A stretch of DNA of 64,000 bases from a virus. Under the pieces are notes generated by a model. That model did not search any database. It worked only from the letters and a program-made list of their open reading frames with translations, and was not told where the DNA came from. Location: IMG/VR virus record IMGVR_UViG_3300028883_000037, positions 38,486 through 102,485 of that record. One strand, 5' to 3'. How positions within the stretch are numbered: position 1 is the stretch's first letter; each line of letters starts with the position of its first letter. Shown here one piece after another: positions 7,782 to 15,494 of the stretch. The translations under genes and the position numbers were made by a program.

Positions 7782-7964
7782 ATGGACATAGAAACCGAAA
7801 TCCAATTATCATACCTAGACGAAGATATCGAAAAAGCTATAGAATCCTTCTCGGAATTGTCCGAAGAAGACAAAGATAAAATAGTAACTAGATTAAACAA
7901 ATCGGCGGATGAACATGATGTTACCATTCAAGAAGCAATTAGAAGATGCTCTGAACGAAGCTAG
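7782..7964 (+). CDS. small acidic hypothetical protein, 60 aa
   Basis: A plus-strand gene with a strong ribosome site, AAGGAGAGACACA. The sequence is helical and acidic (SELSEEDKDKIVTRL). AATAAATA, one base from the T4-late element, lies directly before the ribosome site. Its 3' end overlaps the next plus gene by 56 bases in another frame. No function assigned. Confidence 0.5.
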   Translation: MDIETEIQLSYLDEDIEKAIESFSELSEEDKDKIVTRLNKSADEHDVTIQEAIRRCSERS

Positions 7965-8439
7965 CATAAAAGACCTCACCAGAAAAATCAAACGCACAAA
8001 CGCAAGACGAAAAACCAGCTCAAAACCAATCCCGCCACCCAAAACCATAGACAAACCACAAGACATCAGTAAACTAATCCTACCACAAGAAGAAAGAGAA
8101 GCCATAAAGAAAATAACAATAAAATTAAACAGCTTCCTTGCGCACCTTGTGAAGATAAAACCCGAACTTAGAGAATTCGCAATAAAAGTCAATAAAGCAC
8201 TAAACCAACTCTACGGAAAAACCAAACTGCCATTATCTGCACAAGAATTCGACACGATAATGGGAGAAGACCTAGAAGACACCACAGACAAAATCGCCAA
8301 AGCATTTTGGATCGGAATATCGCACATAATAAACATAATCAAAAAATCAAAATACAATACACCAGACCAAATCAACGACTTCTCACGAGCATACCAGAAC
8401 ATACTAAGGATGATCGAATCCGGACTCAGATCGAGTTAG
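7909..8439 (+). CDS. hypothetical basic helical protein
   Basis: 176 residues; an ATG at 7915 is an equally possible start. The N-terminal third is very basic (LTRKIKRTNARRKT) with a Pro-rich linker; the rest is helical. The gene is translated in a frame different from its upstream neighbour, with a long overlap, and converges on 8426-9070 with a 14-base overlap. No family was recognised. Confidence 0.5.
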   Translation: MNMMLPFKKQLEDALNEASIKDLTRKIKRTNARRKTSSKPIPPPKTIDKPQDISKLILPQEEREAIKKITIKLNSFLAHLVKIKPELREFAIKVNKALNQLYGKTKLPLSAQEFDTIMGEDLEDTTDKIAKAFWIGISHIINIIKKSKYNTPDQINDFSRAYQNILRMIESGLRSS

Positions 8440-9070
8440 CACTCAAAGTCCTCTCATCTAACAAAGGGCGTTCATCATTATCAACAGCAAAAAACATATA
8501 AGACAAACAATGCTTAGACCTCGTCCATAAAAACTTTCCACCGCCATCATCTGGCGACGACCTCTCTATAATATGTTCCTTATGCTTATCAAAATCGCCT
8601 ATCCATCTATTTCCTCGCTCATCATCTTTATTCTTCGGAGCAACAAAAGACAAATCCAACTTCCTGTGATGAAAAACACCCCACTTAACAAAATCATATG
8701 CCTCATCGGTTAACGGAGGCTCATCTTTCGGTTCCCCAGCTGCCGTCAACGAATCAAAAAGATATGCGCTTAACAAATAAGTAGGAACAGTAAAGAAACT
8801 AGTCCTAGTATTACCAACATTGAACAACTGCTCATCGCCCAACACAAAAGAATCCCTATCCCTACCACCACCCGGCCTTAAATAATCATTATAAGAAGAA
8901 ATCTGGAACCTAAAAGTAGCAAACTCACCATCATGTAAACCAACAACAGCATGTATCCCAACCTTATATAACAAATCACCCGGACCAGTAAAGACCAAAC
9001 TATGTGGCACATACCCTTGCACCCTAGTTATAATATGGCGAATCGAATTGTAATAGCTAGTCGTTGTCAT
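8426..9070 (-). CDS. hypothetical protein, 214 aa
   Basis: Not recognised. A soluble, probably globular protein, mixed alpha/beta, with loops rich in Gly and Asp (LRPGGGRDRDS and SSPDDGGGKF). It is the last gene of the minus run 8426-11232, in which each gene overlaps the next. Confidence 0.5.
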   Translation of the reverse strand: MTTTSYYNSIRHIITRVQGYVPHSLVFTGPGDLLYKVGIHAVVGLHDGEFATFRFQISSYNDYLRPGGGRDRDSFVLGDEQLFNVGNTRTSFFTVPTYLLSAYLFDSLTAAGEPKDEPPLTDEAYDFVKWGVFHHRKLDLSFVAPKNKDDERGNRWIGDFDKHKEHIIERSSPDDGGGKFLWTRSKHCLSYMFFAVDNDERPLLDERTLSANSI

Positions 9071-9272
9071 CTAAATCCCTCTTAATGCTATCATCGGACA
9101 AATAAGTCGTAAGAGCGATCCTAAACACGCCCTTGTAATCCTTATCTTCCATCCAACCTAACAGATTATCAAGGTCCCGCAACCCACTATCAGAAGCAGC
9201 AACCTCATCAATCGTCTTGCCCTTATTATCACCAAAAGGGATCCTAAAATTTTTAGCCTGTTTGAAAGTCAT
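9057..9272 (-). CDS. DUF3820 / exonuclease-X C-terminal-like small protein
   Basis: 71 residues with the motif IPFGDNKGKTIDEVAA followed by LLGWMEDKDY. The pattern of FG-x-xKGK, then I..v, then a WM.. helix matches the small domain found alone or at the C end of ExoX-type exonucleases and in DUF3820 proteins, thought to bind nucleic acid. No exonuclease catalytic domain is attached here. Overlaps both neighbours by 4-14 bases. Confidence 0.55.
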   Translation of the reverse strand: MTFKQAKNFRIPFGDNKGKTIDEVAASDSGLRDLDNLLGWMEDKDYKGVFRIALTTYLSDDSIKRDLDDND

Positions 9273-9517
9273 CCAAAAGACCTCGACACCTTAGGTTTAG
9301 GACTAGGAGAAACTGATTTGGGCCTGGACAAACCACTACGGTGTTCCTCAATTATCTTAGCTAATGTTTGCCCTTCATCATAGGACACATTCTCACCTTT
9401 TTTCTTGAACCTCTCGCACAACTGCTCCGCATTAAGGGTGTCCCCCAATTGACCACACATCTTCTTCGCTCTTACAGCAAGCGCTTTCATCCTCGGCGTC
9501 AAATCCCCACTCGGCAT
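9269..9517 (-). CDS. hypothetical basic protein, 82 aa
   Basis: Not recognised. Basic and helical, ending in a Ser/Pro/Lys-rich tail (KSVSPSPKPKVSRSFG). The ATG at 9517 follows AGGACAAGATT. It overlaps the upstream gene by 86 bases in another frame, which is long; internal starts at 9493 or 9460 would reduce this. Confidence 0.4.
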   Translation of the reverse strand: MPSGDLTPRMKALAVRAKKMCGQLGDTLNAEQLCERFKKKGENVSYDEGQTLAKIIEEHRSGLSRPKSVSPSPKPKVSRSFG

Positions 9518-10196
9518 AATCTTGTCCTTTCATCAAAAACTTGTTAATCCTCATTTTTCTAAGGAACTCAACAGACCACTCCCCAAGCCCGAAATTGACC
9601 CCATAAAAACTCACATTATCATCCACACAACACTTAGAAATATAACGATCAATAACAGCATTAGTCTCAAACTTACACGTAGGAAAAACATCCACAGCCT
9701 CATCAGGTCTCAGATAATCTATAGAAACATCCCCAGAATGACCACGAGCATGCTCACATTGTAATAAAGCACTCAGATATGGGGCATGCGGTACCACATA
9801 ATGTGAACCAGGATGACAAGACCTAGAGACCGTCTGTAAAGAATCTAGCACCACATCATCAGCATAAACCAGCCCGTTATCAGACCGCAACAATTCTCTA
9901 AAGCTAACACCAGCACAACAAGTGGAAATAGTCAACTTCAAAAGACCCTCTCTATCATAATTAAGAAATTCGGATAACCTGATGTAAATCAGTATCGTCG
10001 GACCCATACGGGTTAACGTAGAAGCCACACACTTAACACGGCGGTCATAACTCCCATTAAGGAATTTCGTATTCCAAGATGATGGCATGAAAATAATGTT
10101 TTTGACCGGAGATGGCGGCACAGGACAATGTACAACTTTAACAACTTGATCTGAGAATTCATCCCAGGTTCTATCCATCCATTGTTTCGGTTTCAT
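9432..10196 (-). CDS. hypothetical protein, 254 aa
   Basis: Not recognised. A soluble protein with many Cys and His residues (CHPGSHYVVPHAPYL and LLQCEHARGH) that could bind metal or be catalytic, but no known active-site pattern is clear. It ends with an acidic, Cys-containing tail and overlaps the zinc-finger gene upstream by 26 bases. Confidence 0.45.
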   Translation of the reverse strand: MKPKQWMDRTWDEFSDQVVKVVHCPVPPSPVKNIIFMPSSWNTKFLNGSYDRRVKCVASTLTRMGPTILIYIRLSEFLNYDREGLLKLTISTCCAGVSFRELLRSDNGLVYADDVVLDSLQTVSRSCHPGSHYVVPHAPYLSALLQCEHARGHSGDVSIDYLRPDEAVDVFPTCKFETNAVIDRYISKCCVDDNVSFYGVNFGLGEWSVEFLRKMRINKFLMKGQDYAEWGFDAEDESACCKSEEDVWSIGGHP

Positions 10197-11232
10197 ATTG
10201 TGCCTCTAAATCTTCCATTTCGTAAACATAATCACGTTGAGCCCTTCTAATATCACTCTCGAGCCGTTCCTCATCCGCTCTTGCTTGTCTCTCTTCTTTT
10301 CTAGCATTCACATCAATAATTACATGCTTCTTAAGAACAGAATCATCAACCTTTTGCGGAGCTGGCAGACTCATAGCAGGATTCAAACGTTTAAACAAAG
10401 TGGAAATAGCATTCTCATTCTGCATCATCTCCAGAACTTCCTGCACAGTGGGAATCGATTCCAATATCTCCTTTGCTTTGGAGCGAGTCAACCTCCCAGT
10501 TGTAACCAATTCCTCTGTAGCCCTATTCTCAGCGTCATTAATAACATGTTTTACTCTATCCTTGCCTTGCTTCAGGATACTGGTCTGCATCCGGACTTTG
10601 TTTTCGATCTCCATTTCCTGTTCTCTACATGCGGCATATTGCTGTTGTAGATCAGATCGTTCTTTGATCAAGTGAGAGGCCAAATCCTTCTTTATAGAAT
10701 TAACAACATCAGCCCTCTGTTCACGCAAAGCTTTCTTCTTCTGAGTCTTTTCCTCAAACAATCTCTTAATCTCTTCCTTGTGCCTTTCTTTCATTTCCTT
10801 CTCTTTACGTCGATATTCGTCATCCACATCGGCAAGCTGAATATCTATCTGCGTAGTAGCTGATTCCTGGTGTTTCTCCACCAAATCGTCTATCTGGGAA
10901 TCTTTTCTGGTTATAATGTCTTTTAATTGCTCCGATGTCAGCGTCAACCCAGCCTGGAGCCTAAGGCGATCCTCCAGTGTACTGGTTCCTTCTAGTTCAT
11001 CTGACAAGGCCTTTCGAATGGTGTCTGCTCTGCTTTTTATGAGGGATTTAAGTTGGTTTCTTTCCGTAGTGGAGGTTATAACTTCTTCTTGTACTTCCTG
11101 TACTTCCTGTACTTCCTGTACTTCCTGTACTTCCTGTACTTCCTGATCACCAGTACATTTCTTTTGATGATTTGTTAGAGCGAACTTCTTACTAAACGAC
11201 CTATTACACTTATCACATACGAATTCAGACAT
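10171..11232 (-). CDS. C2H2-type zinc-finger / coiled-coil protein
   Basis: 353 residues. The N terminus is a classical zinc finger, FVCDKCNRSFSKKFALTNH, with ligands Cys-x2-Cys-x12-His-x4-Cys at about residues 5-26. A run of (EVQ) repeats near residues 31-50, encoded by a six-fold 9-base tandem repeat, leads into a long charged coiled coil to about residue 270 and a second helical segment at the end. C2H2 fingers are uncommon in phages; the finger may bind DNA or a partner while the coiled coil oligomerises. It is the first gene of a minus run. Confidence 0.6.
   Translation of the reverse strand: MSEFVCDKCNRSFSKKFALTNHQKKCTGDQEVQEVQEVQEVQEVQEVQEEVITSTTERNQLKSLIKSRADTIRKALSDELEGTSTLEDRLRLQAGLTLTSEQLKDIITRKDSQIDDLVEKHQESATTQIDIQLADVDDEYRRKEKEMKERHKEEIKRLFEEKTQKKKALREQRADVVNSIKKDLASHLIKERSDLQQQYAACREQEMEIENKVRMQTSILKQGKDRVKHVINDAENRATEELVTTGRLTRSKAKEILESIPTVQEVLEMMQNENAISTLFKRLNPAMSLPAPQKVDDSVLKKHVIIDVNARKEERQARADEERLESDIRRAQRDYVYEMEDLEAQYETETMDG
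11091..11144. repeat. 9-base tandem repeat (GTACTTCCT x6)
   Basis: Six perfect in-frame copies inside the zinc-finger gene, encoding (EVQ)n. Copy number is likely to vary between isolates by slippage, changing the spacer between finger and coiled coil. Confidence 0.9.
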
Positions 11233-11282
11233 GCTTATCTCCTAGCATTTCGGCTGATGGGCATTTGTATCTGAGTGTTTCT

Positions 11283-11531
11283 TTATTTAAAGTTATAACG
11301 CCCAGGCGTTTTTCTTGACGGGGTCACCGGGCTTAATTTCCTGGATCTCAATATCGAAGCTATCGGTATTATGCTTTTAGCGAAGAACAGAGCTTGTCTT
11401 TTACAGTATGTCTTTAATTCAAATCCCTTTGTGCTCTGTAAAATGACAACATCTTCTTTATTCGTTACCGACCAATGCCAGTTATTATCTTGTCCGACAT
11501 AGATCTTAATCAGATCCTTTTTTCTCTGCAT
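11283..11531 (-). CDS. hypothetical protein, 82 aa (DUF1508-like pattern)
   Basis: A small protein whose middle (NWHWSVTNKEDVVILQSTKG followed by a Cys/Arg-rich helix) resembles the W.W.l...G.vi..s..gY pattern of DUF1508/YegP domains. The function of that family is unclear. The C-terminal tail is basic. It overlaps the upstream gene by 26 bases. Confidence 0.4.
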   Translation of the reverse strand: MQRKKDLIKIYVGQDNNWHWSVTNKEDVVILQSTKGFELKTYCKRQALFFAKSIIPIASILRSRKLSPVTPSRKTPGRYNFK

Positions 11532-11814
11532 CTTTTTTCTCCTCCCAATATTTCTTTATCTCTTCCTCGGATACCGGAAATGATTTTATACAAATTTCTA
11601 ATTTAACCAGATTCGGGTAATCCATACCTTCGCGAAAATCCTTCAGACCCTTATCGTTTGGGTTCTGATAGGCCATTACAACCCATCCACTAGAGAATCT
11701 TATATTTCCAAGTAAATCAGATAACGTTAGAGATTTACCTGTTTTTATATTAGTCAACCATTCTGCATCAGCCCCTGCGGTTGGTATGAACGTTCCTTCT
11801 ATTTTAGATTCCAT
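11506..11814 (-). CDS. hypothetical protein, 102 aa
   Basis: Not recognised. The start at 11814 was chosen because GGAGGAAGA precedes it. A longer frame would have to begin inside the strong hairpin at 11830-11863. The sequence contains SSGWVVMAYQNPND and a charged helical tail. Confidence 0.5.
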   Translation of the reverse strand: MESKIEGTFIPTAGADAEWLTNIKTGKSLTLSDLLGNIRFSSGWVVMAYQNPNDKGLKDFREGMDYPNLVKLEICIKSFPVSEEEIKKYWEEKKDAEKKGSD

Positions 11815-11829
11815 TCTTCCTCCGAACAC

Positions 11830-11863
11830 ACAGAAGGCCGAGCGATCAACCTCGGCCTTCTGT
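11830..11863 (-). terminator. 13-pair perfect hairpin
   Basis: ACAGAAGGCCGAG pairs perfectly with CTCGGCCTTCTGT around an eight-base loop, between two minus genes. No T run follows on the minus strand, so it may slow polymerase, protect RNA ends, or need a factor. Confidence 0.6.
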
Positions 11864-11881
11864 CTTTGGGTACCCAATATT

Positions 11882-12268
11882 TTACCCTAGAACTTTTACT
11901 TCGTCTAGCGCATGTTTTCCTCTAGCGGTCCTGACGAATCTGGCTGTATTGTGTGCTGGCACTGGCAAGCAACTCGGTCTTTGTTCTGGATTAGCATAGA
12001 ATGCGTGATCATCAAATTGGGCTGGATGACGGTAGTCCTGCACAATGAGCACAGAGCGAACCCTACTAGGGGGCTTCGTCACAATCTTATTCCCAACCTT
12101 TTTAACACGCCTCTCCAACCTAGCTCTCTTAAATCGACAAATTGTAATGGCCTTAACCTTAAGACTCGCAGAAATATAATTTTTTCTTAACCTACCAAAC
12201 CTCAAAGACTCGCTCGGGATCGCTGGACACACATAATTGTCTTCTGGAAGAATCGGTTGCTTAGCCAT
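11882..12268 (-). CDS. hypothetical basic protein, 128 aa
   Basis: Not recognised. Strongly basic centre (RFKRARLERRVKKVGNK), suggesting nucleic-acid binding. The start follows GGAGGCTAGT. It is bounded downstream by the hairpin at 11830-11863, so it probably ends a transcript. Confidence 0.5.
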   Translation of the reverse strand: MAKQPILPEDNYVCPAIPSESLRFGRLRKNYISASLKVKAITICRFKRARLERRVKKVGNKIVTKPPSRVRSVLIVQDYRHPAQFDDHAFYANPEQRPSCLPVPAHNTARFVRTARGKHALDEVKVLG

Positions 12269-12280
12269 ACTAGCCTCCTA

Positions 12281-12487
12281 TTATATATTTACAAAAACAA
12301 CATAACCTACACCCATAATAAGAGCAGAAATAATCATACCATCGCCAATATCAGCTAACTTCCGACCATCTCCATAACTATCCATACGATATAACCCATA
12401 ATTATGAACAAAAAGGCCAAGGAACAGAATGAATATAATGAGACCTATTATCAGATGCTCTATTGCGGAAATCTGATCTCCGGTCAT
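12281..12487 (-). CDS. small two-segment membrane protein (holin-like size)
   Basis: About 68 residues from the ATG at 12487 (AGGAAGAACAGAGA upstream); an ATG at 12517 is possible but has no spacing for a ribosome site. Two hydrophobic segments, LIIGLIIFILFLGLFV and MIISALIMGVGYVVFV, flank a charged loop. The size and topology fit small holins, but no lysin lies next to it, so the role is open. Confidence 0.5.
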   Translation of the reverse strand: MTGDQISAIEHLIIGLIIFILFLGLFVHNYGLYRMDSYGDGRKLADIGDGMIISALIMGVGYVVFVNI

Positions 12488-12583
12488 TCTCTGTTCTTCC
12501 TGATGGTCTTTTCGCATCCTATCTTTGTATCATAAATAACCAAATTATCATATAAATTTAATAATATCTGGAGCACGATAAAA

Positions 12584-12598
12584 TAACGCAGAGCGTTA
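12584..12598. promoter_or_regulatory. inverted repeat, candidate operator of the XRE gene
   Basis: TAACGC-AGA-GCGTTA, a perfect six-base inverted repeat, lies 28 bases before the start of the XRE-type regulator. Such regulators commonly bind palindromes at their own promoters; binding here is inferred. Confidence 0.4.
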
Positions 12599-12625
12599 CA
12601 TCACCCATTATAAGGAGGGCAAATC

Positions 12626-12820
12626 ATGCCTAAACAACCAAAATTCTGTAAGTGGCTAAAGCGATACAGAGAACGCAAAGACCTGACCCAAAAGGAAACC
12701 GCAAACACCCTAGAGGTCTCCACGCCAAGAATATCCGAATGGGAACGAAACACCCGCTCCCCAAAAATACTCACCCAAGAAGGAATCAAAGCAAGACTAA
12801 TCAGCAAATACGGAGAATAA
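12626..12820 (+). CDS. XRE/Cro-type helix-turn-helix regulator
   Basis: 64 residues, nearly all one HTH domain: LKRYRERKDLTQKETA then LEVSTPRISEWE, the standard Cro/C1 helices 2 and 3 with the SEWE end of the recognition helix. A very strong ribosome site, AAGGAGGGCAAATC, precedes it. It is divergent from the minus run ending at 12281 and could control that promoter region and its own. A candidate operator lies just upstream. Confidence 0.8.
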   Translation: MPKQPKFCKWLKRYRERKDLTQKETANTLEVSTPRISEWERNTRSPKILTQEGIKARLISKYGE

Positions 12821-12855
12821 ATTTCACACCGAGCAGAATCAGGTACGATACAAAC

Positions 12856-13302
12856 ATGAGATACCTGATTCTGCTCCCCCTGCTCTGCACCAACCTCTCA
12901 GCACGAGGAATCCGAATAACATACCAACCAGAAATAAAAAGATACCCAATAAGGACCCGCATCCAACCAAGCACAGCATCAAGACCACTCTGGCCAAGTC
13001 CCAAAACACCAAATATAAAACCACTACCAAGACTCAAACAACAAAAACCAAAATTCGACGAATACAAATTCTACAAACTAAAACAAAAAATGGGATACAA
13101 AGAATACGACGACCAATACAACCGCTGGAAACAAAGCACACAATATTTAACATATCTAGACAAGAAAAACAAACCAAAACCGACTAGAAAAGAAGATATC
13201 AGAGAAGAAGATATAGATAAGAAAAACCAAGCACTAATGCATGCAATAACCACAACACCAAAAACCAGAAAAGATGAACTAGACGACATAGGCGACGAAT
13301 AA
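12856..13302 (+). CDS. exported hypothetical protein, 148 aa
   Basis: The ATG at 12856 begins a typical signal peptide (MRYLILLPLLCTNLSARG). The mature part is basic, Pro- and Lys-rich, with a charged helical C-terminal half. The open frame extends further upstream, but that part overlaps the XRE gene and lacks a start with a ribosome site. It probably follows the XRE gene on one plus transcript. A periplasmic or surface role is likely; family unknown. Confidence 0.5.
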   Translation: MRYLILLPLLCTNLSARGIRITYQPEIKRYPIRTRIQPSTASRPLWPSPKTPNIKPLPRLKQQKPKFDEYKFYKLKQKMGYKEYDDQYNRWKQSTQYLTYLDKKNKPKPTRKEDIREEDIDKKNQALMHAITTTPKTRKDELDDIGDE

Positions 13303-13647
13303 TCAAAGCCACCTACATAATCCAGAAACATTATTCGCTTTCAATTCTTTACCATCACCAGTCCTAACACCAGCATCACTCAGCAGAACCGCCAAATCCG
13401 CACAGGAAAAATACGGAGCAGCAAGTAATAAAAACTCCACCAACTCAGAATTAGCCCTACCCAAAGTCAAATCAGATAAAAGAACACAGAACCTATACTC
13501 ATTATTACCCTTACCAATAACTACCAGCTTATTATACTGATCCAACCATTCTGGTTCAGAATCAGACAACATGGTCTTAGCTTTATCAACCTCTATATCA
13601 CATAATCTACTACCGATCTGTGCAAAAAGCATTTGTCCATCCCCCAT
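13303..13647 (-). CDS. hypothetical protein, 114 aa
   Basis: Not recognised. A Leu-rich alpha/beta protein with FLLLAAPYFSCADLAVLL and a Gly-rich turn AGVRTGDGKE. Its start overlaps the stop of the upstream gene by one base, so the two are probably co-translated. Confidence 0.45.
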   Translation of the reverse strand: MGDGQMLFAQIGSRLCDIEVDKAKTMLSDSEPEWLDQYNKLVVIGKGNNEYRFCVLLSDLTLGRANSELVEFLLLAAPYFSCADLAVLLSDAGVRTGDGKELKANNVSGLCRWL

Positions 13648-13856
13648 TACTTGACCTTGATTTTTCTAAAACTCGTCTTGTTACTGACCTTGAATATCAA
13701 GTCATCCTCACTAATAAATAATACACCACGAACCCTAAACCATTTGCACTCGATACAAGGATTGATCTTCCCAACAGCATCCTCCGGACATTCGGCACGA
13801 ACGAAAATCTGCTCATCGATACTCGGACCCTCTTGCGGAATGACCTCGTATATCAT
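13647..13856 (-). CDS. hypothetical protein, 69 aa
   Basis: Not recognised. The ATG at 13856 was chosen because GGGAGGTGGGTA directly precedes it; a frame starting 27 bases upstream includes that site. Contains a CIEC pair (NPCIECKWF) that could bind metal. Confidence 0.45.
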   Translation of the reverse strand: MIYEVIPQEGPSIDEQIFVRAECPEDAVGKINPCIECKWFRVRGVLFISEDDLIFKVSNKTSFRKIKVK

Positions 13857-13902
13857 TACCCACCTCCCGCGTAATGATATCAACCAACAAACAACAAAGA
13901 AA

Positions 13903-14109
13903 TTAACTAAGAAATATCAATTCACAACACCCATCCATATCACACTCAGGACAACAAACCCTAGATAAATCCTTACTCTCGACATATCCCTTCGGAGCAT
14001 GCTCCGGACAACAACCGCCACAGACAGAACCGCACTTCTTGCAGACATAGACAGCAATATTCTTATCCGGGACTCGCACATCCCCCAGTGGTGTAACAAC
14101 CCTATCAAT
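13903..14109 (-). CDS. Cys-rich zinc-ribbon-like protein with non-ATG (ATT) start
   Basis: An open frame of 68 codons with dense Cys pairs: VCKKCGSVCGGCCPEH, then VCCPECDMDGCC. The pattern is clearly protein-like. There is no ATG; the first plausible start is ATT overlapping the upstream stop (TAATT, the place of the usual TAATG), with AAGGA just before. An alternative is GTG 24 codons' worth of sequence nearer the first Cys. In the other frame a TTG start gives a sequence without sense. The protein probably binds zinc. Confidence 0.5.
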   Translation of the reverse strand: MDRVVTPLGDVRVPDKNIAVYVCKKCGSVCGGCCPEHAPKGYVESKDLSRVCCPECDMDGCCELIFLS

Positions 14110-14360
14110 TAATCCTTATCAAGAAAATATTCAACAGTCTTCTTTAGAAGACAATCCGACCTATTATTTAGAAAATCAATCAAGAATTTCTTTTGAGCAT
14201 TAACCTCCTTAATATGACGCTCAAGCTCATCTAACGGAATATCTATCTCATTTTGAACAATACCACGACATTTATTCATAAAAAATTTATAATGGTGATC
14301 GAATTCCTCCTGGAATCCAATCCAATCCTTCCATAATTGTTCCCTAGGATCAGAACTCAT
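14109..14360 (-). CDS. hypothetical helical protein, 83 aa
   Basis: Not recognised. Aromatic and charged helices (WIGFQEEFDHHYKFFMNK). It overlaps the upstream gene by 4 bases (ATGA) and leads directly into the Cys-rich frame downstream. Confidence 0.45.
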   Translation of the reverse strand: MSSDPREQLWKDWIGFQEEFDHHYKFFMNKCRGIVQNEIDIPLDELERHIKEVNAQKKFLIDFLNNRSDCLLKKTVEYFLDKD

Positions 14361-14581
14361 TTCTTCTCCCTTTCCTCTGGCGAATCCTTGGGAGTACCAT
14401 GTTTAATCACCTTAACCCTAATAGGACCACCCTTAGACTTCTTACTCTTATTATCCAAAGCACGATTAATAAGCCAATTCAACTCGCGCTCATCAATCTC
14501 GACAAGAACCACATCGCCAGTCGGTTCCCCAGATTTATCTTCCATAGAAAATTCAGAAGGCAATACACATCTAAAGGACAT
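14357..14581 (-). CDS. hypothetical protein, 74 aa
   Basis: Not recognised. An internal ATG 12 codons in (MEDKSGEPTGD) is an alternative start. The centre is a likely helix, INRALDNKSKKSKGG, followed by a strand IRVKVIKHG and a charged tail. Confidence 0.45.
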   Translation of the reverse strand: MSFRCVLPSEFSMEDKSGEPTGDVVLVEIDERELNWLINRALDNKSKKSKGGPIRVKVIKHGTPKDSPEEREKK

Positions 14582-14626
14582 CCCACAATCCCCATCCTTT
14601 TTTGAAAAAATCCTATCTCAAGTGAA

Positions 14627-14941
14627 TTAATCGACAATTCCGAGATTAGATATAATCTCCCTAGCCCTAGCCTTCCTCGCATCCTCTAAGAACGCCGGCT
14701 CACAGTTCTCCTCGTTGATCACGAAGCCGTTGTAGATCGTCCACGTGATCACGTGGTTGTAACCAAAGATGATGCTTGTTTCGTTAACGTGCTCGATCGA
14801 GAACTCCTCCTCGTAGCCCTTGAAGTAGCGCTTGGCCTCACGGTACACGCTGGACATCAACTCTTCGATATTGTCCGCGTAGAACTCCAAGAACTCGTCC
14901 AGCTCTTCCTTCTCAAGCTCCGCCTTCGTCTTCTTCCCCAT
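14627..14941 (-). CDS. hypothetical protein, 104 aa, unlike neighbours in codon use
   Basis: The ATG at 14941 follows GAGGAGACGAAGC. The protein is acidic and helical at the N end (EELDEFLEFYADN) with a beta region, IIFGYNHVITWTIYNG. Its codons favour C and G at third positions, visibly more GC-rich than the flanking genes, which suggests recent arrival. Function unknown. Confidence 0.5.
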   Translation of the reverse strand: MGKKTKAELEKEELDEFLEFYADNIEELMSSVYREAKRYFKGYEEEFSIEHVNETSIIFGYNHVITWTIYNGFVINEENCEPAFLEDARKARAREIISNLGIVD

Positions 14942-14952
14942 GCTTCGTCTCC

Positions 14953-15198
14953 TCACGCGCCGGGCAAGGCGTCTATGATCATATCCGCATCAATATAGAC
15001 ATTCCAATCATAATCAGAACCTAACTCCCAAATCTGAAATTTCTCATAATTTGGAGGAAAACCGGGGAACTTCGCCTCATCAATAACCTTAAAATCAGCA
15101 CCAATACGACCAGCCCAAGACCTCATCAAAGGAAAAGTAATATTACACAACTCCGGAAACCAATTATCAATAGCAATAGTATAAACACACTTCTCCAT
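14953..15198 (-). pseudogene. truncated glycosyltransferase N-terminal fragment
   Basis: 81 residues resembling the nucleotide-sugar-binding start of GT-A glycosyltransferases: YTIAIDNWFPE, then FPPNYEKFQIWEL, then VYIDADMIID with the DxD metal motif. The frame stops right after this motif, where such enzymes normally continue for 150 or more residues. The next gene has unrelated, more GC-rich codons and starts 12 bases on, so the rest was probably replaced. A stand-alone short protein is the alternative. Confidence 0.5.
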
Positions 15199-15203
15199 AA
15201 TCC

Positions 15204-15422
15204 CTACTCTTCCGATTGTGCCACAACCTTATTGTCCTTAACAACCGCATTGGCCTTCTCCAAACATTCGCTGCAAATCCTAAAATATTCAGAAAGCGAA
15301 CTAGAAGATCTGCGCGACGACATTTCAGCATTAATAGAATAAACAATATCAACTTGTGGCTTGCCCCTCTGGCCACAAACATGACACCAATCAGAACTAT
15401 TATGTTCAAGAAACTCAGGCAT
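15204..15422 (-). CDS. small zinc-ribbon protein, 72 aa
   Basis: The ATG at 15422 follows AAAAGGAGGAGAATA. Two Cys pairs, CHVCGQRG and CSECL, are spaced about 40 residues apart, forming a likely zinc ribbon. The short helix between them is Ser-rich (SSRRSSSSLSEYF). Partner or target unknown. Confidence 0.55.
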   Translation of the reverse strand: MPEFLEHNSSDWCHVCGQRGKPQVDIVYSINAEMSSRRSSSSLSEYFRICSECLEKANAVVKDNKVVAQSEE

Positions 15423-15494
15423 TATTCTCCTCCTTTTCGAATGCGCAGCATGAAATACCTTTAGATTTATCTTTATCGGTAGCCGCCTCATCAG

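Noticed and set aside
11091-11144. CRISPR-like repeat
   Set aside because: The 9-base units are contiguous without spacers and in frame with a coding gene; no CRISPR array is visible anywhere in the window.
13917-14108. 63-codon frame starting TTG over the Cys-rich gene
   Set aside because: The alternative frame has ordered Cys pairs typical of a zinc ribbon, while this one has no sensible pattern.
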